A DNA stretch of 57,459 nt, from positions 1 through 57,459 of the forward strand of contig CAZSFQ010000010.1 of NCBI GenBank assembly GCA_964606165.1, in the 5' to 3' direction. The translations under genes and the position numbers were made by a program. The number at the start of each line of letters is the position of its first letter. Position 1 is the first letter of the stretch. Positions 1 to 7,899 of this stretch are shown piece by piece. This DNA is from UBA4923 sp964606165 (GTDB taxonomy: Bacteria > Bacillota > Clostridia > Saccharofermentanales > DTU023). The notes below the pieces were generated by a model. That model searched no databases, was not told the DNA's origin, and saw only the letters and a program-made list of their open reading frames with translations.

Positions 1-8
1 TGCAAATG

Positions 9-28
9 AAAAACGGCCCGAAGGCCGC
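9..28 (-). terminator. Intrinsic terminator with UUCG loop
   Basis: Read on the minus strand this is CGGCC-TTCG-GGCCG followed directly by five T residues. The loop is a C(UUCG)G tetraloop, a very stable form. It lies 32 bases past the stop codon of the CAP lipoprotein gene and probably ends the minus-strand transcript of the element. Confidence 0.8.
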
Positions 29-59
29 TTTCCCAAGTACGATCAGATCTTTTTTAGGA

Positions 60-926
60 CTATCTGCCGTAGTTAAAATAAATGTAGTTAGAGCTCAGCC
101 CAGACGGGTGTGTCCCGTAGGCAAATTTTGTCCACGTGGCCTTAAACATTTGGTTGTAGTGGCCCGGTGATGTTTTGATGTATTCCAACAAATCTTCCAC
201 AGTCCATGACGTGGGGATGCCACGGCAAGCACAACCTCCCATCCGGTATTTATCACCGTAAGTCTCCGATATCCATACGTTTTCAGCCGCAATGCAGTCT
301 TTTTCGCCATGGCAGTAATCACAGCCGGGGCAGGGCATCGGGCGAGTATGGCCGAATAAACGCTCTTGTTCTTTTGTGCGTATGTCTGCGATTTTTTGTA
401 ACGTCGCGTCGCCGTAGCTAACCCGCACGGTATTTCCAATTCGAGCTCTTTCTTCGTTAATCATGTCCACCATATTTTTGTGATTGATAGGCCTTCCTTG
501 AGGCTTTGTTGAGGAAGGTTGAGTCGTCGTCGTGGTGGTCGTCGAAGGTGGTTTTGTGGTGGTCGTGACCGTTGTTTTTTTCGTGGTTGTTGTTTGTTTT
601 TGGGTGGTCGATGTCGTCTTAGAGTTTGTCGTTGTCGGCATCTCAGTTGTGGACGTGGATGTTGTGATTTTTGTTGTCAAATCATCCATCGAATCTGACG
701 TCTTTGACGAAGATTGCGCTGTTGTCGTCGTAGTCGTCAAGGTGATTATTTCTGTTGGGATGGTGAGTTCAGTTGTGTGGAGCGATTCTGTGGGCTCCGT
801 AGGATCTGGCAGTTCCAAAGGGCTACCCTTCTCACTACACGCGACAAGCAGTGAGCTTGCCAAGATGAGCATGATGATCAGGCTTGCGGGAACATTACGA
901 AGCATCTTTTTCACCTTATTTCGCAT
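60..926 (-). CDS. CAP-domain lipoprotein with Thr-rich stalk
   Basis: A 288-residue predicted lipoprotein. The N-terminus has basic residues, a hydrophobic stretch and a lipobox LLVAC followed by Ser, so it should be anchored outside the membrane. Next comes a long Thr/Ser/Pro-rich low-complexity stalk of roughly 100 residues, then a CAP (SCP/PR-1-like) domain with the MVDMINEERAR helix and an FGH segment. The CAP domain contains several Cys residues (CPGCDYC, GGCACRG). The ATG at 926 is preceded by AAGGAG; an in-frame extension to 1013 has no better signal. It is the last gene before the terminator at 9-28 and belongs to the minus-strand cargo of the integrated element. CAP proteins are often secreted, but no single activity can be assigned. 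The CAP fold call is fairly secure; the function is unknown. Confidence 0.8.
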   Translation of the reverse strand: MRNKVKKMLRNVPASLIIMLILASSLLVACSEKGSPLELPDPTEPTESLHTTELTIPTEIITLTTTTTTAQSSSKTSDSMDDLTTKITTSTSTTEMPTTTNSKTTSTTQKQTTTTKKTTVTTTTKPPSTTTTTTTQPSSTKPQGRPINHKNMVDMINEERARIGNTVRVSYGDATLQKIADIRTKEQERLFGHTRPMPCPGCDYCHGEKDCIAAENVWISETYGDKYRMGGCACRGIPTSWTVEDLLEYIKTSPGHYNQMFKATWTKFAYGTHPSGLSSNYIYFNYGR

Positions 927-997
927 TTTCTTCTTCTCCTTCGTTTCAGATCGCAAGCTTCTTGCGAATATTTTAGCATGGCTGATGATCGCCTCGT

Positions 998-1405
998 CTA
1001 AACGGTGTCCCAACTCAATGAGTCATTGCCAAAAGCATATTCATCTTCTGACACATCTTCTTCTTCGATTAATTCGAGTGACGGATCTCCTTGTGCGGTC
1101 CCTTGACGGTACACGCGGATTTTACTTACTCTGACGTTTCGCGTGTGGATTGTCTGCCCGTTTTTTGTGTATGATCCGCTCATCAGGTTACCTTCGATGT
1201 AACATAGCTTGCCTTTCTCAATAATCTTTTCTACGATCTTCGCAATGGGGCCAAAACCAATGCAATCAATGAACGTGACAATTTTTCGTCCTCCTGTCCA
1301 GTTGTCTTCCACCAAAGTAAATCTCGCAAAACTGGCTTCTCCTTGCTCGTCTTTAGTAATATACGGGTCACGCGCAACATTCCCGATAGCTGCCACGATA
1401 GACAT
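998..1405 (-). CDS. ssb: Single-stranded DNA-binding protein
   Basis: A 135-residue OB-fold protein beginning MSIVAAIGNVARDP and carrying the SSB core, with segments such as ARFTLVEDNW, FIDCIGFGPIAKIVEKIIEKGKL and IEGNLMSGSY. SSB coats single-stranded DNA during replication or conjugative transfer. The ATG at 1405 has AAAGGAGA upstream; the longer frame to 1474 lacks a comparable site. The C-terminus is acidic (LIEEEDVSEDEY) but ends SWDTV, not the usual DDxxF tip that recruits partner proteins. An element-borne SSB with a divergent tip fits a plasmid-like replication module, together with the ParA, ParB and replication-type genes upstream. Confidence 0.85.
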   Translation of the reverse strand: MSIVAAIGNVARDPYITKDEQGEASFARFTLVEDNWTGGRKIVTFIDCIGFGPIAKIVEKIIEKGKLCYIEGNLMSGSYTKNGQTIHTRNVRVSKIRVYRQGTAQGDPSLELIEEEDVSEDEYAFGNDSLSWDTV

Positions 1406-1899
1406 ATCTAAATCTCCTTTTTCTTTTTTGGTTTCGAGGGGACACGGGAACAATTGCTTTTCATGTACCCCCATAGCGTAAATGGCATACCTAACTTATT
1501 GTTGTTTTTTCGTTTTAGACAATCTCCCTTCTAGGGCAAATTTTTAAACCGTTTCATGATATTTGCCCTCAAAATCAAAGATCATTTGTTCATCATCGTC
1601 CTTTCGAAAAATCTCCTTTCTACTAAAGCTCTCTATCTCTCTGAAGATGAAGACTAGAGTGATCTATGTAATAAGTGATCTATGTATATGTCCTATCACG
1701 TCTGATAGGACCCCTCCTATCACGTCTGATAGGACCCCTCATTCGCCACAGTTTGCTATTTAAGGGCAAGTGCCTCATTTTGGTATAAACACACATGCTT
1801 TGGCCATGGGCGCCGTTAAGGGGTGGTCTGAAGCGCCTCTGCGTCAAGAGTGCGATCTGGCTCGCGGTTTGTCTTTTTGTTCTGATTTCTTCGATTGGT
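1406..1899. other. Noncoding interval holding iteron-like repeats
   Basis: About 490 bases with no convincing gene between ssb and the secreted-protein gene. The short frame at 1563-1763 reads through repeats (a duplicated SDRTPP peptide) and has no family resemblance. The interval contains the direct and inverted repeats listed separately at 1659-1738, which make it a candidate replication origin or regulatory region of the element. Confidence 0.5.
1659..1738. repeat. Two classes of tandem repeats, one palindromic
   Basis: GTGATCTATGTA occurs at 1659-1670 and again at 1675-1686 (16-bp period). Next, a 24-bp unit occurs twice back to back at 1691-1714 and 1715-1738. Each 24-bp unit contains the inverted repeat TCCTATCA-cgtc-TGATAGGA (8-bp arms, 4-base loop). 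Tandem repeats of this kind next to replication and partition genes suggest iterons, an operator or a partition site. The role is inference; the repeats are directly visible. Confidence 0.75.
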
Positions 1900-2918
1900 C
1901 TAAAATTCTTTTCTAATGCTCATGTTGACCAGTACAAGGTAAATCACGCCCAGCAGTGTCACCAACGTAAGAAGCATGTGCATAATTTGAAAGGCTCCTA
2001 TCTGTTGTCTTGATGTTTCATTATCTTGATAGGGATTATCTTCAGTTAAGAGGGGAGTAGACTCAGTGGGCGGTTCATCATTTTGGGTCATGTCCGGGGA
2101 GTGATCGTAAGGCATGAGGTCTGACAACACAATATTGCGTGTACGATCTTCCACCACATAAAGCAAAAAGGAATCATAAGGAGTGTACTCAACGCGTGGA
2201 TAGGCTTCTATCCCAATTTCATAGACCCCGCTCCCCACAGACAGTGAGGCCTCACCATCTATGTCGGTGTAGATCATCTCTTGAAACGCGCCTTTTGGGG
2301 ACGACAGGGATATGCCAATATCCTTTATCCCTAATCCACGTTCATCTCGTACGCTAAATGAGATACNNNNNNNNNNNNNNNNNNNNNNNNNNNNNNNNNN
2401 NNNNNNNNNNNNNNNNNNNNNNNNNNNNNNNNNNNNNNNNNNNNNNNNNNNNNNNNNNNNNNNNNNATGCCAATATCCTTTATCCCTAATCCACGTTCAT
2501 CTCGTACGCTAAATGAGATACTCGGGATATTGGAGGTCACTTGCAACTTGATCACTGGGGGTGATTCACCTTTTTGCGGGATCGATTCTTTAGCGCTTGA
2601 TTCAAGTTCTAGTATCGGAATGACTTGCCTACTAAAACCAAATCCCTTGGGGAGTATTGTTGGTGCCACCAAAATAGTAGCAGACACAGCCGGTATGGTT
2701 AGAATCCCTTCGGTATCTGTCCAATACTCTTTTATGTCGTCGCCGATTGTGACCTTGCAGAGGGCGTGGGGGACAGGCACAATTTCACCGTTTTGCGTCT
2801 CCGCAACCAAGGCAATTTGAATTGTTTCTTCGGCAAAGGCAGGCGTGGCATAAAATAAGGTGACGACAATAAAAAGGATGGCCATAATGGCGAGTTGTTT
2901 TTTAACATTCAATGGCAC
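1900..2918 (-). CDS. Secreted membrane-anchored beta-domain protein, split by gap
   Basis: Two frames (2331-2918 and 1900-2277) are one gene once the duplicated 55-bp gap flank is collapsed: removing 2367-2521 joins them in frame, giving about 287 residues. The start is GTG at 2918 with AGGAGG just upstream, overlapping the end of the preceding gene by 10 bases. The N-terminus is a signal peptide ending in AFA. The middle has repeated beta-rich segments of the carboxypeptidase-regulatory or Cna-B type (VRDERGLGIKDIGI, YTDIDGEASLSVGSGVYEI). The C-terminus has one transmembrane segment (LLTLVTLLGVIYLVLV) and a short basic tail, with no LPxTG motif. It is probably a surface protein carried by the element. 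Function unknown. Confidence 0.65.
2312..2521. other. Assembly gap (100 N) with identical 55-bp flanks
   Basis: Positions 2367-2466 are exactly 100 N. The 55 bases before the gap (2312-2366) are identical to the 55 bases after it (2467-2521). This is what an unmerged contig overlap looks like when a scaffolder inserts a fixed-size gap. A true tandem repeat is the alternative. Collapsing the copies restores one open frame. Confidence 0.9.
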
Positions 2919-4111
2919 ATCACCTCCTCCGCCGCGTGTTGCGGGTAGAGCCTGGGCATGGGTACCTCATAGGGTGTCACGGTCTCCAAAGCAGGGAAGT
3001 GGTCTAATCGTTCAAATTCACAATTCACACTGACGTGTTCTGTAAGTGAAAGCGTTAAGGTAATGTTGTAGAGTGCTGAAATTAGGTAATTTCTCATGTG
3101 GATGATAGGCCGCGCTATTTTTTTGATATTTTCGAGTACGCTTTCGATATGTCGTGACCGCAGTAACATGAGTTGCTTGACAACCGTATTTTTCTTCATG
3201 GGTGAATTATTGATTCGAATCACCGTGCTTGGGGCACAATACACATCAACTATGACGTCGACGATTTCCTTCACTTCTTCTTTCGGATAGTTTTGGCACA
3301 TTGTTTCGTATTCGATGTGTTGACATACCTTATCGCGGATCAAGTGACGCGCTTGCGGTTCCTGACATAATTGCGCCCTTTTTGGGAGAGCGGTACTTAT
3401 TGTCTCTTTCAACAGACGATTAGATGATAATCGCTCTACTTTAGGAGGCGGCTGCTTGCCAGGGTATATGTCACTATTTTTCCTTTTGGCACTATCTTCC
3501 TTTTCAACTTGTTTTGATAGTGTCTGAACGGTCTTTTGGCGCTCGTTATCTTGGCTTAGTTTGTGAGCTAAAGGCATTTGAGGTGACAATGGGCGGCTAA
3601 CTTTATGGGGCGTCGCGTGTATCGGCGATGTGGCGCAAGCTTCAAGCGATTGGAGGGGGTAATTATCCTGGAGATTTGTATAGGTTAACTTGCCCAATAC
3701 AGTTGGATTGATGTCGATAAATAGCACATTACTTAGCGTTTTATCTGTCACCGCAACATTTTTCAAAATCCTTTTGATAACGCCGAGGTCCTCCAGGTGC
3801 TTAATGGCACGCTGTACTTCCTGGTAGCCCATGCCAAACTGATCGGCTAAGTCCTTGTAGCTTTTTTGCAGATAATTGGCATCTTTAAATTTTTTCTGCC
3901 ATCCGATAAATTCACCCGTTCGTTCATCTCTCAATTCTGTCGGCCGATACCAAAACACGATTTCCGATAGTATCGTAATCGCTGAGAGATATGGTTTCCC
4001 ATTTTTGCGGATGATATTTTTGTACCAATTTATGGGAATGATATTACCTGAAAAGTGCATCCGCCCCATCTGTTCAACTTTAACGTGGTTATAAAAGATT
4101 TCTTGTTTCAT
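2909..4111 (-). CDS. Replication-initiator-like winged-helix protein
   Basis: About 400 residues. The N-terminal part (INWYKNIIRKNGKPYLSAITILSEIVFWYRP, then a helix-turn-helix stretch around YQEVQRAIKHLEDLGVIKR) resembles the winged-helix domains of plasmid and phage replication proteins. The rest is basic and low-similarity, with a helical C-terminal domain. The same N-terminal domain occurs alone in the next gene upstream (4174-4602), so the two are paralogues. A TTG frame to 4123 exists, but ATG at 4111 is the likelier start; neither has a strong ribosome site because a terminator-like hairpin ends just upstream. Context (ParA, ParB, SSB) supports a role in element replication. The exact family is not certain. 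Confidence 0.6.
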   Translation of the reverse strand: MKQEIFYNHVKVEQMGRMHFSGNIIPINWYKNIIRKNGKPYLSAITILSEIVFWYRPTELRDERTGEFIGWQKKFKDANYLQKSYKDLADQFGMGYQEVQRAIKHLEDLGVIKRILKNVAVTDKTLSNVLFIDINPTVLGKLTYTNLQDNYPLQSLEACATSPIHATPHKVSRPLSPQMPLAHKLSQDNERQKTVQTLSKQVEKEDSAKRKNSDIYPGKQPPPKVERLSSNRLLKETISTALPKRAQLCQEPQARHLIRDKVCQHIEYETMCQNYPKEEVKEIVDVIVDVYCAPSTVIRINNSPMKKNTVVKQLMLLRSRHIESVLENIKKIARPIIHMRNYLISALYNITLTLSLTEHVSVNCEFERLDHFPALETVTPYEVPMPRLYPQHAAEEVMCH

Positions 4112-4121
4112 TTTTTTACCC

Positions 4122-4148
4122 AAAAAAAAGGAAGACCCACGGCCTTCC
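4122..4148 (-). terminator. Terminator directly upstream of rep-like start
   Basis: On the minus strand GGAAGGCC-GTG-GGTCTTCC (8-bp stem including one G-T pair) is followed by eight T residues. It ends only 10 bases before the ATG at 4111 of the replication-like gene. It could end the upstream transcript or act as an attenuator of the rep-like gene. Confidence 0.75.
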
Positions 4149-4173
4149 TACCTTTCTTTTAATCAAATTTGTT

Positions 4174-4602
4174 TTATCTTTGTGGGGTGATTCCGATAAT
4201 AAATTCTGGAAACAGCTCAATCATCAACTTAGGGCCGGTGTCATGTCCGCAGACGTCATCGTCGGTGGCTTGAAAATGACGTTGAATCGCGCCAATATTC
4301 TCGAGGTATTTGATGCCTCGCCTTACTTCTGGCTCTGAGAGATTAAGCGACTTGCTATAGTCTGCATAGCTTCTTGATAAGTAAGGTTCCTTAAAACGGG
4401 CGCGCGTTTCAATTACGTGACCCTTTGGGCCATAAATGGGCTCTGGCAAATACCATTCAACGATTTCTGCCAAAAGGGCGATGGCCTGATAATAGGGCCT
4501 TCCATTTTTATGAGTGATCTTTTTGTACCAATTGGGTGATATTTGATGAGACGTGTAATGAAATCCCCGAGATTCATCGACAGTCGCGTTTCTTGCTTCC
4601 AT
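4174..4602 (-). CDS. Short paralogue of the rep-like N-terminal domain
   Basis: A 142-residue protein with the same domain as the N-terminus of the downstream rep-like protein: SPNWYKKITHKNGRPYYQAIALLAEIVEWYLPEP aligns with the matching stretch there, and LSEPEVRRGIKYLENIGAIQR matches its helix-turn-helix. It lacks the long C-terminal region. The ATG at 4602 is preceded by AGGGAGGAA; the frame to 4674 lacks such a signal. A stand-alone DNA-binding domain beside its full-length relative could be a regulator or competitor of the initiator. That role is inferred; the paralogy is seen directly. Confidence 0.65.
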   Translation of the reverse strand: MEARNATVDESRGFHYTSHQISPNWYKKITHKNGRPYYQAIALLAEIVEWYLPEPIYGPKGHVIETRARFKEPYLSRSYADYSKSLNLSEPEVRRGIKYLENIGAIQRHFQATDDDVCGHDTGPKLMIELFPEFIIGITPQR

Positions 4603-4891
4603 CGTATTCCTCCCTTTCTCTGCCTTCCCAATCGATTTTTTGCATATCATCGATGTCTTTATATAGTGGCTCACATTTTAGGTATATTCGTTTAAATGCT
4701 CCAAAGTCCTTGTACCAAAGCTCCTTTAAGCACTGATTGCGAATCCGCGTTAACTTCGAAACATCCCTTTGGGCGCATGCGTCGGAGGGGTGTTGCTCCA
4801 GATGAACATGAAGTTTATAGATTCGTCGTGAGAAATTTAGTATCTGTGATTCAATGGCGTGGCAGCCTTTTTCCTTAATTCCCTCGATCAT
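4574..4891 (-). CDS. Small uncharacterised protein, coupled to ParB
   Basis: A 105-residue basic, helical protein with no family I recognise. Its ATG at 4891 overlaps the ParB stop codon as ATGA, which indicates translational coupling. Its 3' end overlaps the start of the next gene by 29 bases. Tight packing in the par-rep operon supports it being real and having a role in element maintenance. No catalytic motif or membrane segment is visible. Confidence 0.55.
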   Translation of the reverse strand: MIEGIKEKGCHAIESQILNFSRRIYKLHVHLEQHPSDACAQRDVSKLTRIRNQCLKELWYKDFGAFKRIYLKCEPLYKDIDDMQKIDWEGREREEYDGSKKRDCR

Positions 4892-5886
4892 TTTGATCCT
4901 CCCTGCGGATCTTCCGACTCATATGTTAGTTGTTTTAAGTGTTTAAGTAGATGCACGGTAGGCGTTGGCTCAAATGATATTGCGTTGCCTTTTAGCCACA
5001 AGTGTTTATGTTCTCGTTCTTCATCAGCTTCTTGTTTGCTGGAAAGATTATTTGTAAAATTGTAAGAAAGAATGCTTGATCCATCGGGCAGTTCAGCAAT
5101 GCGCACGATGAGGTTAAGTTTTGGTACTTTGCAATAAATGTCCCATAGAGGCCAATTATTAAGAAACGCCTGGCATTCATCGGCATTTGCTAGTGCGTGT
5201 GTCTTTTTCTCTTCTTCAGGGTGTGCGTTATCTTGTCGTTGATCTTTTTCTAATCGACCCTTCTCCTTCCTTGCTTGGATGTTATTTAGTGCATTGGTGA
5301 GGGTTAGCTCACCTTTCTCCCATTGTTCTCGCATATCATCTGTAAGCCCATTTCGGACTGTTAGGTAGTCTGCTATTTGTCGCTCGGACATACCCATCGA
5401 TTGGGCAATGAGGAGACGAGTTGGAACGCCACGAATCGCATGGTCTTCTCCTCTTAACAGCTGATACATTTTTTCTAAAGAAATTATCATCGCAAGGTTT
5501 TCTTGCACCGTCGCATTTCGCGTTAGCGCGTTAGTTTCGATGAGCTGAATGTTTGATTTAATCGAGTCTCTTTTTTGCGCTGTGGCATTTAATACCATGA
5601 CCGGGACTGTTTTTAACTTATTTTTTTGGGCCGCCTTATATCGGCGATGCCCAGAGACAATCATAAATTTTCCAGGTAGCGTCGGATGCGGGCGTAGAAG
5701 AAGAGGCTGCAAAATTCCATTTTCCTCAATGCTTTTCGCAAGGGCTTCATCTCGTACGGGATCCGGTTTATAGATTTGATCATTTCGGGGATCCGGATAT
5801 ATTTCCGATAATGCCAATTGTGCAAAGTTAATCCGTTTCTCTTTTACAGGAGTTTGTTTCTTTAAGGGAGGTGAGAATTTTGCCAT
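4888..5886 (-). CDS. parB: ParB-family partition protein
   Basis: About 332 residues. The N-terminal half is a ParB/Spo0J nuclease-like domain: LALSEIYPDPRN, then ALAKSIEENGILQPLLLRP and the GHRRYKA box near residues 79-85. A central helix-turn-helix region follows (LLIAQSMGMSERQIADYLTVRNGL). The C-terminal part is divergent. ParB binds centromere-like sites and works with the ParA ATPase to segregate plasmids. The ATG at 5886 lies one base after the ParA stop and has GGAGGTG upstream. The longer frame to 5967 runs into parA and is not the start. Confidence 0.88.
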   Translation of the reverse strand: MAKFSPPLKKQTPVKEKRINFAQLALSEIYPDPRNDQIYKPDPVRDEALAKSIEENGILQPLLLRPHPTLPGKFMIVSGHRRYKAAQKNKLKTVPVMVLNATAQKRDSIKSNIQLIETNALTRNATVQENLAMIISLEKMYQLLRGEDHAIRGVPTRLLIAQSMGMSERQIADYLTVRNGLTDDMREQWEKGELTLTNALNNIQARKEKGRLEKDQRQDNAHPEEEKKTHALANADECQAFLNNWPLWDIYCKVPKLNLIVRIAELPDGSSILSYNFTNNLSSKQEADEEREHKHLWLKGNAISFEPTPTVHLLKHLKQLTYESEDPQGGSK

Positions 5887-5887
5887 G

Positions 5888-6661
5888 TCACACCTCCATC
5901 GATATTTTGGCCAACACTTCACCGACCAGTTTTTCATAATCCCTGGAAGCCGTGCACTTTGCATCAAAGGCCATCACGGGCATGTGCATGGATTCAGACT
6001 GTGCGACACGCGTGGTATCTCGTATGAATGTTGTAAACAGGGGAACTTCCAATTCTTCAATCATTTGGATGTTATGCCTTGTTACGACTAAACGCTCCTT
6101 TGCGCGCGTAAGTAGAACACCTAACACGTTTAGATCTGTGTGACGAATGAGGTTCATCTTTAAGATTGCTTCCATCACCCTCCCAATACCCTGAACCGAA
6201 GAGTCCGCAGCTAATGTGGGAATAATTGCGTGATCTGCCACATTAAGTACATTGGCGGTGAGGACATCTAGGGAAGGAGGGCAATCGTAGACGATGAAGT
6301 GATAATCATCAAGATTGCTATCAATCGCTCTCCGTAAATAGAGCTGCGGGGGGATCATTTCTTCTGTTCTCATAATGGCGCTTGCCAACAAGAATTCATC
6401 GGAAGAGGGAAGAAGATGAAGATTTTTATAAGCTGTCGGAACGATCGCTTCTCGGATGGGCTTATTGCGAAACAACACGTCATGTATCGTTGCTTGCCCT
6501 TCACTCGTTCCGCCCAGATTACTTGTTGCGTTTGCCTGGCCATCCATGTCAACCAAAAGTGTTTTTAAGTTTCTTTTGGCCGCAAGAGCATAAGCGAGAT
6601 TAACAGAGGTAATAGTCTTTGCGACACCTCCCTTGTTGTTGATTACGGCTATGCCTGTCAT
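5888..6661 (-). CDS. parA: ParA-family partition ATPase
   Basis: A 257-residue ATPase. The deviant Walker A motif KGGVAKT sits at residues 10-16, and a Walker B-like region YDCPPSLD follows in the middle. These are signatures of the ParA/MinD/Soj family, which uses ATP-dependent DNA binding and ParB-stimulated hydrolysis to position plasmids. The ATG at 6661 follows AAAGGAAAAG. It is the first gene of a tightly spaced parA-parB-orf-rep module. Inverted repeats upstream (6682-6695) could serve autoregulation. Confidence 0.92.
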   Translation of the reverse strand: MTGIAVINNKGGVAKTITSVNLAYALAAKRNLKTLLVDMDGQANATSNLGGTSEGQATIHDVLFRNKPIREAIVPTAYKNLHLLPSSDEFLLASAIMRTEEMIPPQLYLRRAIDSNLDDYHFIVYDCPPSLDVLTANVLNVADHAIIPTLAADSSVQGIGRVMEAILKMNLIRHTDLNVLGVLLTRAKERLVVTRHNIQMIEELEVPLFTTFIRDTTRVAQSESMHMPVMAFDAKCTASRDYEKLVGEVLAKISMEV

Positions 6662-6681
6662 ATCTTTTCCTTTCTTTTGCG

Positions 6682-6695
6682 GTGAAGTATTTCAC
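6682..6695. promoter_or_regulatory. Inverted repeat upstream of parA
   Basis: GTGAA-gtat-TTCAC lies 21-34 bases upstream of the parA start. Its half-sites resemble the TTCAC/GTGAA halves of ParB sites in Firmicutes, though in a different arrangement. It is a candidate autoregulatory operator or partition site. Evidence is limited to symmetry and position. Confidence 0.35.
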
Positions 6696-6781
6696 TGCTT
6701 TGCGTGTGTTCATATCAGAACCGTAAATTTAAAGCCCAATAGGGCACTAACGTTCTTCCAGCCGCATCCTTGATCTGCCCC

Positions 6782-6805
6782 GCGAGCGCGATTGCTCGCG
6801 CTCGC
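6782..6805. repeat. GC-rich perfect hairpin between int and parA
   Basis: GCGAGCGCGA-TTGC-TCGCGCTCGC: a 10-bp perfect stem with a 4-base loop in otherwise AT-rich DNA. No T-run follows it on either strand, so it is not a standard terminator. It lies 32 bases beyond the integrase stop codon. Confidence 0.7.
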
Positions 6806-6836
6806 TTCGTCAGGGTAAAAAAATAATAGGAGGCAG

Positions 6837-7781
6837 TTACGCGCTCCTAGAACAAGCACTATCCTGCGAAAGGCGATCGAGTGCATTGGCGATTTTCGTA
6901 TCCGCAGATTCGTATACGTGGGTGTATGTATCCAATGTCATTGATATGCTTGAATGCCCTAATCGTTTGGAGATAGAAGCAATATCCTGATTCATGTTTA
7001 TGAGTAACGATGCGTGAGAATGACGTAGATCGTGAACCCTGATTCTTTTCACATCCGTTATTTTGCAAGCATTTTCAATGGCTTGCTCAAGTTTTCGTTT
7101 GGTCCAAACAAAGATAAAGTCCTTATTGCAAGATGCGCGACAAAGATTGCGATAATTTACCAACATCTCACACATGGCACGAGGCAGTGTGATAGTCCTG
7201 ATGCCCGCTTCGGTTTTGGGGAGATGTATAACCATCTCACCTTTAATTCGTTGGTAATTTCGGGCAATACGTAGTTCGCCTGTCTTATTATCAAAATCTT
7301 GCCATTGAAGTCCGTAAAGCTCGCCGCGCCGAATGCCAGACCAAAATAGCAATGAAACTTGAGTTTTGAACTCAATTTCAGGAATAGCATCAACAATTCT
7401 GGAAAATTCTTCGAGTGTCCATATCTCACTTTTACTATTAGAGCAATGCCTTCCTATTGATCCCGCTAAAACACATGGATTTTGGGCAAGCTTAAAATAT
7501 CTTAGGGCGTAATCGAAAATCCTACTTAAAAAAGCATGTAATTTTTTTAAGTATGTGTCTTTATATCCGTCGGCAATCAGTTGATTTTGCCATTTTCGGA
7601 TGTCAATTGGAGCGACATCGCACAGTCGCATGTCAGCAAAATATGGCATTACATGATTCTTGTAAGTATACTGATATGAAAGAAGGGTGTTGTTCCGTAG
7701 TCTGTAGCTACAGTCAGGAAAATAATACTTCTCGCAAAATTCAGTTACACTCATCATTAGAACACCGTTTTGACTCTTCAT
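6837..7781 (-). CDS. Tyrosine recombinase (integrase)
   Basis: A 314-residue phage-type integrase. The N-terminal half has a SAM-like core-binding domain (YTYKNHVMPYFADMRL). The catalytic residues are in place: R151 in SGIRRGEL, K189 in LPKT, H250-x-x-R253 in HDLRH, H276 in LGHSS and the nucleophile Y286 in DTYTHVY. It should excise and integrate the element by recombination between att sites. The ATG at 7781 has AGAGG eight bases upstream; a GTG nine bases earlier overlaps that site. The gene lies next to a sequence like the 3' end of ssrA (8101-8130), the expected arrangement for an element inserted in tmRNA. Confidence 0.93.
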   Translation of the reverse strand: MKSQNGVLMMSVTEFCEKYYFPDCSYRLRNNTLLSYQYTYKNHVMPYFADMRLCDVAPIDIRKWQNQLIADGYKDTYLKKLHAFLSRIFDYALRYFKLAQNPCVLAGSIGRHCSNSKSEIWTLEEFSRIVDAIPEIEFKTQVSLLFWSGIRRGELYGLQWQDFDNKTGELRIARNYQRIKGEMVIHLPKTEAGIRTITLPRAMCEMLVNYRNLCRASCNKDFIFVWTKRKLEQAIENACKITDVKRIRVHDLRHSHASLLINMNQDIASISKRLGHSSISMTLDTYTHVYESADTKIANALDRLSQDSACSRSA

Positions 7782-7899
7782 CTTTTGCACCTCTTTCTGT
7801 TTTTGTGCAGAATAGTTTAGTCATTAGTGGTGTTCCGTGCAAAAATCCGGTGTTATGCACAAAATTTAATATCAAATGGTACAGTACAAGCTTCAATGC

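Noticed and set aside
532..1134. Val-rich plus-strand open frame
   Set aside because: It is the antisense shadow of the Thr-rich stalk of the CAP lipoprotein.
1691..1738. CRISPR-like repeats
   Set aside because: Only two adjacent 24-bp units with no spacer between them; each is a palindrome, better read as an operator or iteron.
6781..6820. Intrinsic terminator for the integrase gene
   Set aside because: The hairpin is not followed by a T-run on the minus strand; the T-rich stretch lies on the wrong side.
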